From Euryarchaeota archaeon UBA125 (lineage in GTDB: Archaea; Thermoplasmatota; Poseidoniia; Poseidoniales; Thalassarchaeaceae): DNA of 8,103 nucleotides. A program made the position numbers and the translations under genes. How positions within the stretch are numbered: position 1 is the first letter of the stretch; every line of letters starts with the position of its first letter. Under the pieces are notes generated by a model. It did no database searches and was not told where the DNA came from. It saw nothing but the letters and a program-made list of their open reading frames with translations. Of this stretch, positions 1-8,000 are shown in pieces. Location: the NCBI GenBank assembly GCA_002502625.1, contig DAPV01000079.1, positions 1 to 8,103 of the forward strand. The letters are read 5' to 3'.

Positions 1-2
1 TT

Positions 3-1010
3 CCAGTCCGTGATATTCCATATATTGGAGAAATGTCGAAGACCGGTCCTGCTACCAATGCTATTGCTGGTCTTTCAGTCGGTATGAAGTCAGTTTTCTT
101 ACCTATTCTCCTCATGGGTGCAGGAATTTGGTATGCTAACGATGTCATGGGCGGAGGAACTGATGGGTTGTATGGAATTGCTATGGCTGCTATGGGAATG
201 CTAGCTACTGTAGGCGTAACTATGACAGTAGATGCCTATGGCCCAGTTGCAGATAATGCAGGAGGAATTGCAGAGATGGGTGAATTGGGTTCAGAAGTTC
301 GTGAGATTACTGATGCTTTGGATTCCATAGGAAATACTACTGCTGCAGTAGGAAAAGGCTTCGCAATTGGAAGTGCTGCATTGACAGCATTAGCACTATT
401 TGCAGCCTTCAAGTCTGCAGTAGAATCTGCAAATCCAGGATTTACAATGGAGCTAACAGATCCAATGGTCGTAATTGGACTATTGATAGGTGGTGCACTT
501 CCATTTGTTGTTGCCGCAATGACAATGACCAGTGTGGGTAAAGCTGCTGGAGAAATGGTTACAGAGATTCGTCGCCAGTTTCGTGAAATTGAAGGGCTTC
601 TAGACGGTAAACCAGGGGTTAAGCCAGACAGTGAAAAATGCGTGGAAATTTCTACAAACGCAGCACTACGTGAAATGATTGCTCCTGGATTAGTTGCAAT
701 TTCATCTCCTGTAATTGTGGGTCTTATTCTGGGTCCAGAATCACTAGGAGGATTGTTAGCAGGTGCTACCGTTACTGGAGTACTAATGGCGTTGTTTATG
801 GCGAATGCAGGTGGTGCGTGGGATAACGCAAAGAAAGCAATCGAACAAGGGCACATTGATGGAGCAGAGAAGGGAGACGCAGCTCATTCTGCTGCAGTAA
901 TTGGAGACACGATCGGCGATCCATTCAAGGATACTTCTGGGCCTTCTCTAAATATTCTAATCAAATTGATGAGTATTGTCAGCCTTGTTATTGTTCCATT
1001 AATTGTTTAG
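3..1010 (+). CDS. hppA: Membrane-bound K+-dependent ion-pumping pyrophosphatase, C-terminal half (5' end outside window)
   Basis: This integral membrane protein hydrolyses pyrophosphate and uses the energy to pump H+ and/or Na+. The frame is open from the first bases, and residues before the Met at 33 (…VRDIPYIGEMSKTGPATN) match the family's internal TGPATN region. That Met is therefore internal and roughly the first half is missing. Numbering from that Met, the visible signatures are DAYGPVADNAGGIAEM (67-82), GNTTAAVGKGFAIGSAALT (100-118), GGAWDNAKK (260-268) and GDTIGDPFKDTSGPS (291-305), separated by hydrophobic helices. These supply the known Asp, Lys and Asn ligands for Mg-pyrophosphate. 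Ala104 and Gly107 in GNTTAAVG are the signature of the K+-dependent subfamily; K+-independent enzymes have Lys and Thr there. The H+ versus Na+ determinant (helix 6) lies outside the window. One oddity is that the family's HKAAV reads HSAAV here (Ser286). The gene ends with the last helix. Family assignment is very secure. Confidence 0.97.
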   Translation, partial: PVRDIPYIGEMSKTGPATNAIAGLSVGMKSVFLPILLMGAGIWYANDVMGGGTDGLYGIAMAAMGMLATVGVTMTVDAYGPVADNAGGIAEMGELGSEVREITDALDSIGNTTAAVGKGFAIGSAALTALALFAAFKSAVESANPGFTMELTDPMVVIGLLIGGALPFVVAAMTMTSVGKAAGEMVTEIRRQFREIEGLLDGKPGVKPDSEKCVEISTNAALREMIAPGLVAISSPVIVGLILGPESLGGLLAGATVTGVLMALFMANAGGAWDNAKKAIEQGHIDGAEKGDAAHSAAVIGDTIGDPFKDTSGPSLNILIKLMSIVSLVIVPLIV

Positions 1011-1110
1011 AATTGATGAGCACAGTAGCATTTACTGCAGTCTTGGTGAGAGCACCTATTCTGAGCAGCATACCCGCATACTGAAAAATAACCTCTATGT
1101 GGGGGGTAAC

Positions 1111-2067
1111 ATGCGTGCTTACTTGTTGTCGTTTTTGATGATGACAGTCTGCTTAACGGGCTGTATCGGTGATGATACTATTACCGAATCTGAAATTGGC
1201 GATACTACCGAAGACGAATTAGTCTTGCCTGATTGGCAAATCGGTGACCAGTGGCTATACACTTTCATCACTCCAGAATTTGGAGAAGACAGTACTCGCT
1301 TAGTAGTCGCAGATATTCGAGAAGATGATGGTTTATTCATGCTAGGTATTTCTTCAGAAGGAGAGGCACAAAGACATGCAGTAATCAATCATAATCCATT
1401 CTTAGGCCGAGTTACAATGGATGGTTTGTCAGTTTATGAGAATGGAGATCCTCAGCCAGTTTTTAATTTCCCTTGGGAAGTTGGCAACACTTGGGATTTC
1501 AGGCTCTTAGGCCAAGATTGGAGTGCAAATACCGACAATATCTACAACGGAGAAGTTTCAGTTTCTGCAACATCTAGCGAAGACCACACTCTTAGTTATG
1601 TTTTTAGTGGCCGTGAGGGTTTTATCAAGAGCCTTCTTTGGACTGATAATGAAGGTATGGATCGCCTTCAAATGAATCTCAATGAAAAGAAAACTGGCTA
1701 TTCTGGAGATGTTTTCTTCTATCGAGCTGGAGATATACATGATAATTTTTATGAGGAAAATGATCAAGAAATTTACGATACATTTCTCGATGAGGGGTAT
1801 TCTCCAAACGAGGCTTGGGATACTTTAGTTTGGTATTTAGATGTAGAAATAAGTGAGCAAGGTGGTTCCGGGTCACTTAGTATCAGAGATCACCAAGGTG
1901 CTTCTCCTTTGACTAGAGCTTGGGGTGCAGGGGCAACTGAAAAGGGTTCATTCGGTACCATTCCCTCTAATTCCGGTGAGCATTCAATCACTGTCACTTT
2001 AAGAGGTCAAGATTCCTTTGTTCATCTCAAAGTTGCAGGTGCTCTTGTTCGTTCTTGGACATTGTGA
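1111..2067 (+). CDS. Secreted lipoprotein of unknown function with paired W-x-(I/V)-G motifs
   Basis: This is a 318-residue protein that I do not recognise as a named family. It begins with a short hydrophobic signal (MRAYLLSFLMMTVCLTGC) and a clean lipobox, LTGC, with Cys18 as the likely lipid-modified residue. It is therefore expected to be anchored on the outer face of the cytoplasmic membrane. The frame is open upstream to a TTG at 1003, but those 36 residues would bury the signal peptide, so I chose the ATG at 1111. A G-run sits just before it (1101-1106). An acidic Asp/Glu/Thr spacer (20-38) leads into a Trp- and Gly-rich, mostly beta-like body. Two similar motifs, DWQIGDQWLY (41-50) and PWEVGNTWDF (121-130), suggest a repeated domain. 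The C-terminal 75 residues look like a small beta-sandwich. It lies 100 bases after hppA and 9 bases before the hydrolase gene, so a surface role with the hydrolase is possible but unproven. Confidence 0.88.
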   Translation: MRAYLLSFLMMTVCLTGCIGDDTITESEIGDTTEDELVLPDWQIGDQWLYTFITPEFGEDSTRLVVADIREDDGLFMLGISSEGEAQRHAVINHNPFLGRVTMDGLSVYENGDPQPVFNFPWEVGNTWDFRLLGQDWSANTDNIYNGEVSVSATSSEDHTLSYVFSGREGFIKSLLWTDNEGMDRLQMNLNEKKTGYSGDVFFYRAGDIHDNFYEENDQEIYDTFLDEGYSPNEAWDTLVWYLDVEISEQGGSGSLSIRDHQGASPLTRAWGAGATEKGSFGTIPSNSGEHSITVTLRGQDSFVHLKVAGALVRSWTL

Positions 2068-2070
2068 GGT
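2065..2070 (+). promoter_or_regulatory. Ribosome binding site of the alpha/beta-hydrolase gene, overlapping the lipoprotein stop
   Basis: TGAGGT contains GAGGT, complementary to the 3' end of 16S rRNA, six bases before the ATG at 2077. It includes the TGA stop of the lipoprotein gene, so ribosomes finishing that gene would be placed to reinitiate. This supports co-translation of the two genes and fixes the hydrolase start. Confidence 0.6.
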
Positions 2071-2076
2071 TGCAAC

Positions 2077-2667
2077 ATGCCTGCACTTGTGATGATGCAT
2101 GGATTAACCGGTACTGCAGAGTTGATTCGCCCTCTTGCTGAATCACTTCTTGCTCCTAATATGTCTCTTATTCTTCCAGAGGCAAAAATACCTCATCCTA
2201 AGAGAGGATTTGCTTGGTGGTTAAGAGATGCTTCACCGAGTGTTCCGTTGGACAAATCATCTCTCAATCAAGTTGATCAATCAGTAGAACTGATTGTAAA
2301 ATTCATTAAACAACATTCAACAGAAGGTGAACTAATTTTAGGTGGATTTTCCCAAGGAGCTGCTATGGCTACTGAAGTTTTCATGCATCCTGAAATTTAC
2401 AATAGAGCCATCGGTCTTGTATTGATAGCAGGAAAAACAGTGCGACCCAATCAATTGAATTCAAAATTATTAGAGAATCCAATCCCAGTTGTTTGGATGC
2501 ATGGAGATACAGATCAGATTGTTTCAATGACTCAAGCTGAGGAATTATGTAATGTAATTGAGACTGCGAATTGTCCAATTTTGAAACTTCGCCACCATAA
2601 GGGACATATGGTAGATTTAAAACAAAAAAACGAGATTATTCAGTGGATTGATTCAATAGCAAAATGA
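2077..2667 (+). CDS. Alpha/beta-hydrolase, carboxylesterase/phospholipase type
   Basis: This 196-residue serine hydrolase has the size and pattern of the Abhydrolase_2 carboxylesterase/phospholipase group. The nucleophile elbow is GGFSQG with Ser92. The expected acid is Asp146 in HGDTDQIV and the base is His177 in HHKGHM, so the catalytic triad is complete. HGLTGT (8-13) after the first strand provides the oxyanion-hole loop, and FAWW (45-48) fits the substrate-side loop seen in this family. There is no signal peptide, so it should be cytoplasmic, acting on a small ester or thioester; the substrate cannot be read from sequence. It starts 9 bases after the lipoprotein gene with a Shine-Dalgarno site over that gene's stop, so the two are probably one operon. 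Its last 32 bases overlap the convergent glutaredoxin-like gene. Fold and triad are secure; the specific function is not. Confidence 0.93.
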   Translation: MPALVMMHGLTGTAELIRPLAESLLAPNMSLILPEAKIPHPKRGFAWWLRDASPSVPLDKSSLNQVDQSVELIVKFIKQHSTEGELILGGFSQGAAMATEVFMHPEIYNRAIGLVLIAGKTVRPNQLNSKLLENPIPVVWMHGDTDQIVSMTQAEELCNVIETANCPILKLRHHKGHMVDLKQKNEIIQWIDSIAK

Positions 2668-2911
2668 GTTCATCTGAACCACCTACAAAGATAGGTTCGC
2701 CACTTCTAAGATCCCAGATAATTGGTACTGTTCTCCAACCAGTTTGATTTCTTGCATCAAGATGAACCTCAAGTTCTTGGTTTGCATCAATTTCAGTGAA
2801 TGTCAATCCCTTCGCATTTAGGATATTCTTTGCCCTAGTGCAATAGTAACAGACATTTGTTGTAATCATAAAAAAATCAGAATCGGAATTAAGTGCTTGT
2901 TCTAAATTCAT
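2636..2911 (-). CDS. Glutaredoxin-like thiol-disulfide protein (CYYC active site)
   Basis: This 91-residue protein has the thioredoxin-fold layout of glutaredoxins. A beta strand (FFMITTNV, 13-20) runs into the redox motif Cys21-Tyr-Tyr-Cys24, followed by a helix (TRAKNILNAKG). The cis-proline loop is RTVP with Pro63, and a GGSDEL motif (77-82) follows at the usual glutathione-site position. It should act in the cytoplasm reducing disulfides or mixed disulfides with a thiol partner; which thiol the host uses is unknown. Most glutaredoxins have CPYC, so Tyr in place of Pro should shift the redox potential. The loop after TVP is also slightly longer than usual (IIWDLRSGEPIF). It starts 17 bases after the sugar kinase stop behind a strong ribosome site, so it is the last gene of the - strand cluster. 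Its 3' end overlaps the opposite-strand hydrolase by 32 bases. Confidence 0.88.
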   Translation of the reverse strand: MNLEQALNSDSDFFMITTNVCYYCTRAKNILNAKGLTFTEIDANQELEVHLDARNQTGWRTVPIIWDLRSGEPIFVGGSDELILLLNQSTE

Positions 2912-2916
2912 AATAT

Positions 2917-2924
2917 CTCACCTT
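2917..2924 (-). promoter_or_regulatory. Ribosome binding site of the glutaredoxin-like gene
   Basis: Read on the - strand this is AAGGTGAG, a strong match to the archaeal/bacterial anti-Shine-Dalgarno core GGTGA. It lies five bases before the ATG at 2911 and entirely inside the 17-base gap after the sugar kinase stop. It supports the ATG at 2911 as the true start and separate, efficient initiation of this short gene. Confidence 0.7.
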
Positions 2925-2928
2925 GAAT

Positions 2929-3801
2929 TCATTCATTTTCAATAGTCAATCCGTTTTCATCAAATCCCCATTCAATTATTGACCAACCAGCATTCTCGCA
3001 TGATTGTTTTACTAAATCTTGGGTACTAGGTCTCACTAAGAGTATCGCACATCCTCCTCCTCCTGCACCTACTGCTTTCCATCCCATGACATGCCTTTCT
3101 TCAATAAGTGGTTCAATCACCGGTTTGAATGGAGCATGAATTTTTTCATCAATCAAATCAACTCCTGCACATACTTGCTTTAACGACTCTACAACTGAGT
3201 CCCTTCGATCTCTGTTTAGCCCCTCAGCCATTTTCTTTGCCGCAGTTCTTAGCAACAATAATCCCTCTTCAACTTTAGAATCACCTTGTTTGAATTTCTC
3301 CCAAACTTCTTGATGCATTTCTCCAGAAACATGTTCAATACCACTATCTACTAAAATTAGATGTTTACTTAACCAGTTTTTAGAACTTTGAAGGGGCTCT
3401 AAGGGTAATCTTTCAACTCGTTCCCCAATGAATAGTAAATGGTTGAATCCTCCGAGTGCTGCTGCCCATTGATCTTGTCTCCCTCCTGTGTTTCCTAACT
3501 GCATTTCAAATTGATATGCATTTTCTGCAATCTCCAGAGGATCGGATTTCCCTCCATCAATTGCAGCTAATAATGCTACATTAACTGCACCTGTAGTCCC
3601 TAAGCCTGCTCCTAATCTTGAATTACTGCTATATGTTGCAGTAAGCATGCCATTTTCAGTAGTCCCAACATTTGCTTGTGCATAGATATTTATTGCAAAA
3701 TTAATAACTTCTCCTCCATATTTTTCTGCAAAAATTGGGACATCTGTCCAGCCTCCGGCGAGATCAATTCGAGTAGGAGCAGTAGCCTTTGTAGTTCTCA
3801 T
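2929..3801 (-). CDS. GHMP-family sugar kinase (fucokinase / heptose-7-phosphate kinase-like)
   Basis: This 290-residue ATP-dependent small-molecule kinase has all three GHMP motifs. Motif 1 is APTRIDLAGGWTDVP (8-22), the hallmark of sugar kinases related to L-fucokinase and to HddA, the D-glycero-D-manno-heptose kinase. Motif 2, the phosphate loop, is GAGLGTTGA (64-72). Motif 3 is AVGAGGGGCAILL (243-255). GGRQDQWAAALGGFNHL (106-122) carries the likely catalytic Asp110 and resembles the QDQYAAAFGGFN segment of HddA. The length fits a stand-alone kinase. It probably phosphorylates a sugar or sugar phosphate for nucleotide-sugar synthesis in glycan assembly; the exact substrate is inference. The phosphate loop reads GLGTTGA where most relatives have GLGSSSA or GLGTSS. 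The start codon overlaps the stop of the NERD-S1 gene by four bases (ATGA), with GGGAG just upstream, indicating translational coupling. I give no symbol because fucokinase and HddA types cannot be separated by eye. Confidence 0.92.
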   Translation of the reverse strand: MRTTKATAPTRIDLAGGWTDVPIFAEKYGGEVINFAINIYAQANVGTTENGMLTATYSSNSRLGAGLGTTGAVNVALLAAIDGGKSDPLEIAENAYQFEMQLGNTGGRQDQWAAALGGFNHLLFIGERVERLPLEPLQSSKNWLSKHLILVDSGIEHVSGEMHQEVWEKFKQGDSKVEEGLLLLRTAAKKMAEGLNRDRRDSVVESLKQVCAGVDLIDEKIHAPFKPVIEPLIEERHVMGWKAVGAGGGGCAILLVRPSTQDLVKQSCENAGWSIIEWGFDENGLTIENE

Positions 3802-5000
3802 TTATCTCCCTCTGGAAAATCTAATGCGATTCGATTTCTTTGATGATCTACCTTTGTGACCATGACCCTCACAGATTGTCCTCTTGGATACAGGACTTTG
3901 AGGTTGTCGAGCCCAAGATTGGGCATCATGCTCATTGGGATAAGACCATTCATATTCGGTTGCAATTCAATGAATAATCCGTATTTGTCGTGCCATCCAT
4001 CTACAGTTCCTCTTACGATATCACCATTTGAATATGGAATCCCTTCTAATCGAACTTTATCTCTAGGGTCTTCATCGGTTTTTCTGCCATAATCTACTCT
4101 TACAATGTCAATGACTGGTAACCCCCCTTCTATCACTCCAATTCCAGGTTGAATCCAAGGAAAAAGGGTATCTTCATGGATATTTGATTGGATAATCTCA
4201 TTGTTACGTAGATGGATTTTGATAGATAATGTTGGATTTTTCCATAACGTTTTGAACCATCCACAATTTTGCTTTATTGTAAAATAGTTAACTTGTGTTC
4301 TATCGAGAATATCAATTCCATCTATTAACAATTCATTTCTTTCTTCGGGGATTTGCCCCCAACGAATTAATCCATTCTCATTCTTTCCTTTATGTTGAAT
4401 TGTATCCCATGTCCCGAATTCTAATAATTTGTCAATAATGTGTTTGCGCATACTGTTTTTCATTCGTTCTTCACCATCAAAAAGCGGTTTAATTGCTGTT
4501 GCTTCTTTCATTTTTAGGATACTGTGTGCTCCCATTTTGTTAGAAGAAATAGAACTATTTTTGTGTGTTAGAATAATTGCTGCTTTAATCGGTGGAGAAT
4601 CCTCTCCTACTTCATTTTCAATTATACTTGGACGTAGAATACGACTCATTTGGTTAATTCGATCATCTAAACGATTGAATGGATAGTCTACCTTTCCTTT
4701 GACTTGTTTCATTCCTTCTTCTGAAACTTCGATTTTACCTTTCCAATGTTTTACTTCTATCAATACAATTCCTTTAGGTGAAATAGCTACTATGTCAATT
4801 TCAAATCTCCCTTTGGGCCTATTTGGATCTGGAATTAAAACTCCTGAGAAAAATTTCCATCCCTGAGGTCCTAATTTCAACTCTAAATTTTTCCTAGCGA
4901 TTTCTTCTCCTTGCAGTCCTGCTTCCTCGCTATAGTTTCTCTCTTGATGGGCCTCCAACATTTTTCTGCGGAGTTTGAATCTAGAACGAATAGTGGTCAT
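3798..5000 (-). CDS. NERD nuclease-like domain fused to a C-terminal S1 RNA-binding domain
   Basis: This 400-residue protein has two recognisable ends. Residues about 25-125 form a NERD (nuclease-related) domain of the PD-(D/E)xK fold. GEE (31-33) opens the first helix, followed by FEIDIVAIS with Asp69 and then GIVLIEVKHWKGKI with Glu82 and Lys84. The D…ExK catalytic set is thus intact. Residues about 325-396 form an S1/OB-fold domain (GDIVRGTVDGWHDKYGLFIEL, then the NGLIPMSMM loop and VRVMVTKVDHQRNRIALDF), typical of RNA-binding proteins. The middle 200 residues are unassigned, with beta-rich segments around 225-300. A cytoplasmic nuclease or binding factor directed to nucleic acid by the S1 domain is the simplest reading; the target is unknown. 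The frame has a TGA two codons before the ATG at 5000, which fixes the start within this or a later Met. I see no good Shine-Dalgarno site. The GH38-like gene ends 42 bases upstream, and the sugar kinase overlaps its stop. Confidence 0.88.
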   Translation of the reverse strand: MTTIRSRFKLRRKMLEAHQERNYSEEAGLQGEEIARKNLELKLGPQGWKFFSGVLIPDPNRPKGRFEIDIVAISPKGIVLIEVKHWKGKIEVSEEGMKQVKGKVDYPFNRLDDRINQMSRILRPSIIENEVGEDSPPIKAAIILTHKNSSISSNKMGAHSILKMKEATAIKPLFDGEERMKNSMRKHIIDKLLEFGTWDTIQHKGKNENGLIRWGQIPEERNELLIDGIDILDRTQVNYFTIKQNCGWFKTLWKNPTLSIKIHLRNNEIIQSNIHEDTLFPWIQPGIGVIEGGLPVIDIVRVDYGRKTDEDPRDKVRLEGIPYSNGDIVRGTVDGWHDKYGLFIELQPNMNGLIPMSMMPNLGLDNLKVLYPRGQSVRVMVTKVDHQRNRIALDFPEGDK

Positions 5001-5042
5001 GGTTAATCATTGGTGAGTCCGACAGTACATAGTTCAGAAGTA

Positions 5043-8000
5043 TTAAGAAAGTCGCCATTGAACAATTGAACCGGATTTAACTTCAGCATCCCATCCGCCA
5101 TTTTTAAGTTCTAATTTCTTTCTTCTAGCATTTTCTAACATACTACACTCATGCACTCGTTCCAAGTCTAGATCGGAATGAATTCTACCTTTCCAATCGG
5201 TATCAGTTGGATTGTACACTCGCAAAATAATGCCTCCAAGATCTTCAGAAGGTTTGAACGCAGATAGGACTGGAATAGGTCCTTCTCCATCAAATCGAAT
5301 ATGTTCTAAACTTCGACCCAGAGTTCCGGGAGTCAGAGATTCTTCAAAGAATCCATTCGCTAGAGGTTTTCGAGTAGCTACTAGTAAATTAGCCGATGTA
5401 GCAAAACATTCAGCAGCATGATGGATATTTTCAGATTGCCAATCCTCATCGAATGGAAGAATCGACCATCTGGTAATTGAGATTCCAATACATTGTGAAC
5501 CTGGAGCGGGTAGCACTGCATCCGCATTTGTGGGCCTATGAGAAAATCCACTCTGAGATGTCCAACCTATTGAACGTACCAAAGTTAGAGCAATATCATG
5601 ACCTCCAGGATCAGCATCATCTGCCAATGTAATTTCATATTCATTGACACCTGGAGAAAGAAGGGCTAACCCTCCATCGTTCAAACCATCTTCAGTTCCA
5701 ATTACCGCTAGGAATCGTTCCATTGGTTGCGTAGGAACCAATGGTTGTACCCAACTTGGGTCGTGTGGGTGTAAAACAGGTCTTCGAACAACATCGAAAG
5801 GTGTACCTGCATTTACATTAGTTAGATGCATACCAGTAGGAATGATTAATCTCAGTCGGTGATCTTCAGCTTTATTATCTACCCATGTTTCTACTTCTAT
5901 ATTTCTTGCTCCAAGCCTTAGAGTAACGAAATGATCAACTGTGACAGGGGCTAGCTCTACACTTCTAGTTTGGTTCAATGAATCTAGATATGCAGGGATA
6001 TTCCATACTACTCTGAGATGAACAGTTGCAGACCATTCGTCTGAATGTTGTAAATTAGTTGTAGTTTGAATTCTTGTAATATCTGAATCATGCAATCTAC
6101 GATCGATTGGTTGTGTTCGTAAGTCCATTGGACCATCTGTTTTACCAGGGTGACCAGCAGGACTGTGATCATAGGAATCGCCTGCATCTTCAATGTCTTC
6201 AAGCCTTCCAATACCTGGAAATCGTCTACCTGTGGAACGATCGACCAAATCAAATCTTCCATCTGGAAGAAACTCTACACGAATTTCTCCATTATCTATA
6301 GCAGAAATTCTTCCATCTCCTTGTTCAACTTCCACTGGTTTACTGGGAAGAGTAGATGGAGAAGCATGACCAGGGACAGCATGTAAGACATGGATTCCAG
6401 GGGGTAACCGATGAATCTGTACCCTGCCTCTAATTCGAGGTAATTCCAACTCAACGTGAGAGTCTCTGTGAAGATGAGTATCAATTTCTGGAGATACTTG
6501 GATTAGATCGCTGATTATAGTCGAATTTTTTGGAGGTTTGGAGAATTCTAGATGAACGGGGTTGCCAGAATCTAACCAACATCGATATGCTGGTGCCACA
6601 ATGTCTACTGGCAACATTCCGCTCCATTCTGTTCCTAGAGGATTATGCAATAACATCGGAATAGCGTCACGATCAATGTGGTGAAGGTTCATTCCATCTG
6701 CCAATTCAATTCGAACATCTTCGATAACCATAGCAGCAGTTTCCTGAGCATGCCTGAATGAATCTTCCATATCCATATGCACCTCATCAGGAGATACCCC
6801 TCCAATCTCATGGAATCCATGGTTTTGAAGAACTAAATCCCAAGCATTTTGAATTCTATCCCATCGATTTCTTCCTTTATGGAACCAACTTAATGCTGCT
6901 AAAGGTTCAGTAGATTGGGTAATCGTACGAATAGTATGATCATTCATCCGTTTCAAATAAATTCTAGATGATAATGCTCCGCTATGTAGCATTCTATCCC
7001 ATCCATGACGCATTTCTCCATCATACGAGTATAGTTTCTTTCGTCCTACCCATGAACGAACATCCTTTCCGAATTTTGAGAAAGTAGAATGAGAAAAAGT
7101 CACTTCACCTTCCATTGCTTTGTTCGCATCGGCGATTAAACTTGGAAGAGATGGTTGTGCCATTCCGTGTCTAGTTCCATTCCCAAATAGCATCATGGGA
7201 GGTAGCCATCCATATTTTTCAAGATGAAGATTAGATAAGGTTTCAATTCTATTAGATGCAGTTTCAGAATCTACATCCATACTATTTTTTGAATCAGTCT
7301 CTCTTTTCTCAAATCCCCATCCGCTTAATGAATCTCCACTAGGGATTTGTTTGATCGCGAGTATCGATGAATCACCATCAGATGAAGACCATTTGAATAC
7401 ACCACGAGCATCTTGAATCCATGGCCCGGCTCCTCCATTGAAAATTAATTCATCAGATCCGATTTCAGATAGAAGAGTAGGTAATTGGCTAACATGAGAT
7501 GTACTTCTAGGCATCACAGTACTTCCAATTGTTCCTCCTAAGGATTTAGTCATAGCAACGCCCCTTTGCAAGTTTCGAACTAAAGCTTCTCCTCCAACTA
7601 AAAATTGGGAAGGTGGATTATACCACGGACCAATATTCAACCTACCTTCGGAAACTAAAGACATGACTCGTTCTCGATTTTCAGGTCTTTGAATGAGGTA
7701 TTCTTCCAATATCAAAGTTTGACCATCTAAATCGAATGAAGGAAATGTATCTTCATTTGATTCTAGAAGAGCAAGCAAATCATCAAACATGTCCAGGAGT
7801 AAATGACGATTAGATGCAATAGATCGAACTGCTGTCCTAGGCCAGAGTGCAAATGGAACAATATGTCCAGAACGTTCGGTATCAGGTAAATCATCATACA
7901 CAGAACCGGCTGGGGCTAGAACTTCTCTAGGCTGTATCGGGACTTCAGGAGGTGCTTCATTGGGTTCACTTTCGGAAAGAGGAACTCTATTCGGCAACGC

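Noticed and set aside
236..856. A 206-codon open frame on the - strand opposite hppA
   Set aside because: It lies wholly antisense to a strongly conserved pyrophosphatase and has Ser/Pro/Ala-rich sequence without any family signature. It is a codon-bias shadow.
1003..1110. N-terminal extension of the lipoprotein from a TTG overlapping the hppA stop
   Set aside because: It would place 36 polar residues before a clear signal peptide and lipobox. The ATG at 1111 is far more likely.
1011..1110. Possible promoter or hairpin in the 100-base gap after hppA (A-rich run near 1085-1091; GGTG-AGAG-CACC at about 1045-1056)
   Set aside because: The A-rich run is a poor TATA match, and the four-base stem is too short to call a terminator or regulator.
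3856..4686. Open frames on the + strand at 3856-4092 and 4429-4686
   Set aside because: Both lie opposite the NERD-S1 gene and show no recognisable domains. They are shadows.
4981..5010. Nine-codon open frame starting ten bases before the NERD-S1 start and overlapping it
   Set aside because: It has no ribosome binding site and is short enough to occur by chance. There is nothing to support a leader peptide.
5035..5055. TTTCTTAATA on the - strand as an archaeal TATA box for the NERD-S1 gene
   Set aside because: The position is plausible, but the match is weak, it lies at the 3' end of the GH38-like coding region, and no upstream B-recognition element is evident.
6008..6484. Several short open frames on both strands inside the GH38-like gene
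   Set aside because: The GH38 frame is continuous and shows family signatures through this region, so these frames are chance overlaps.
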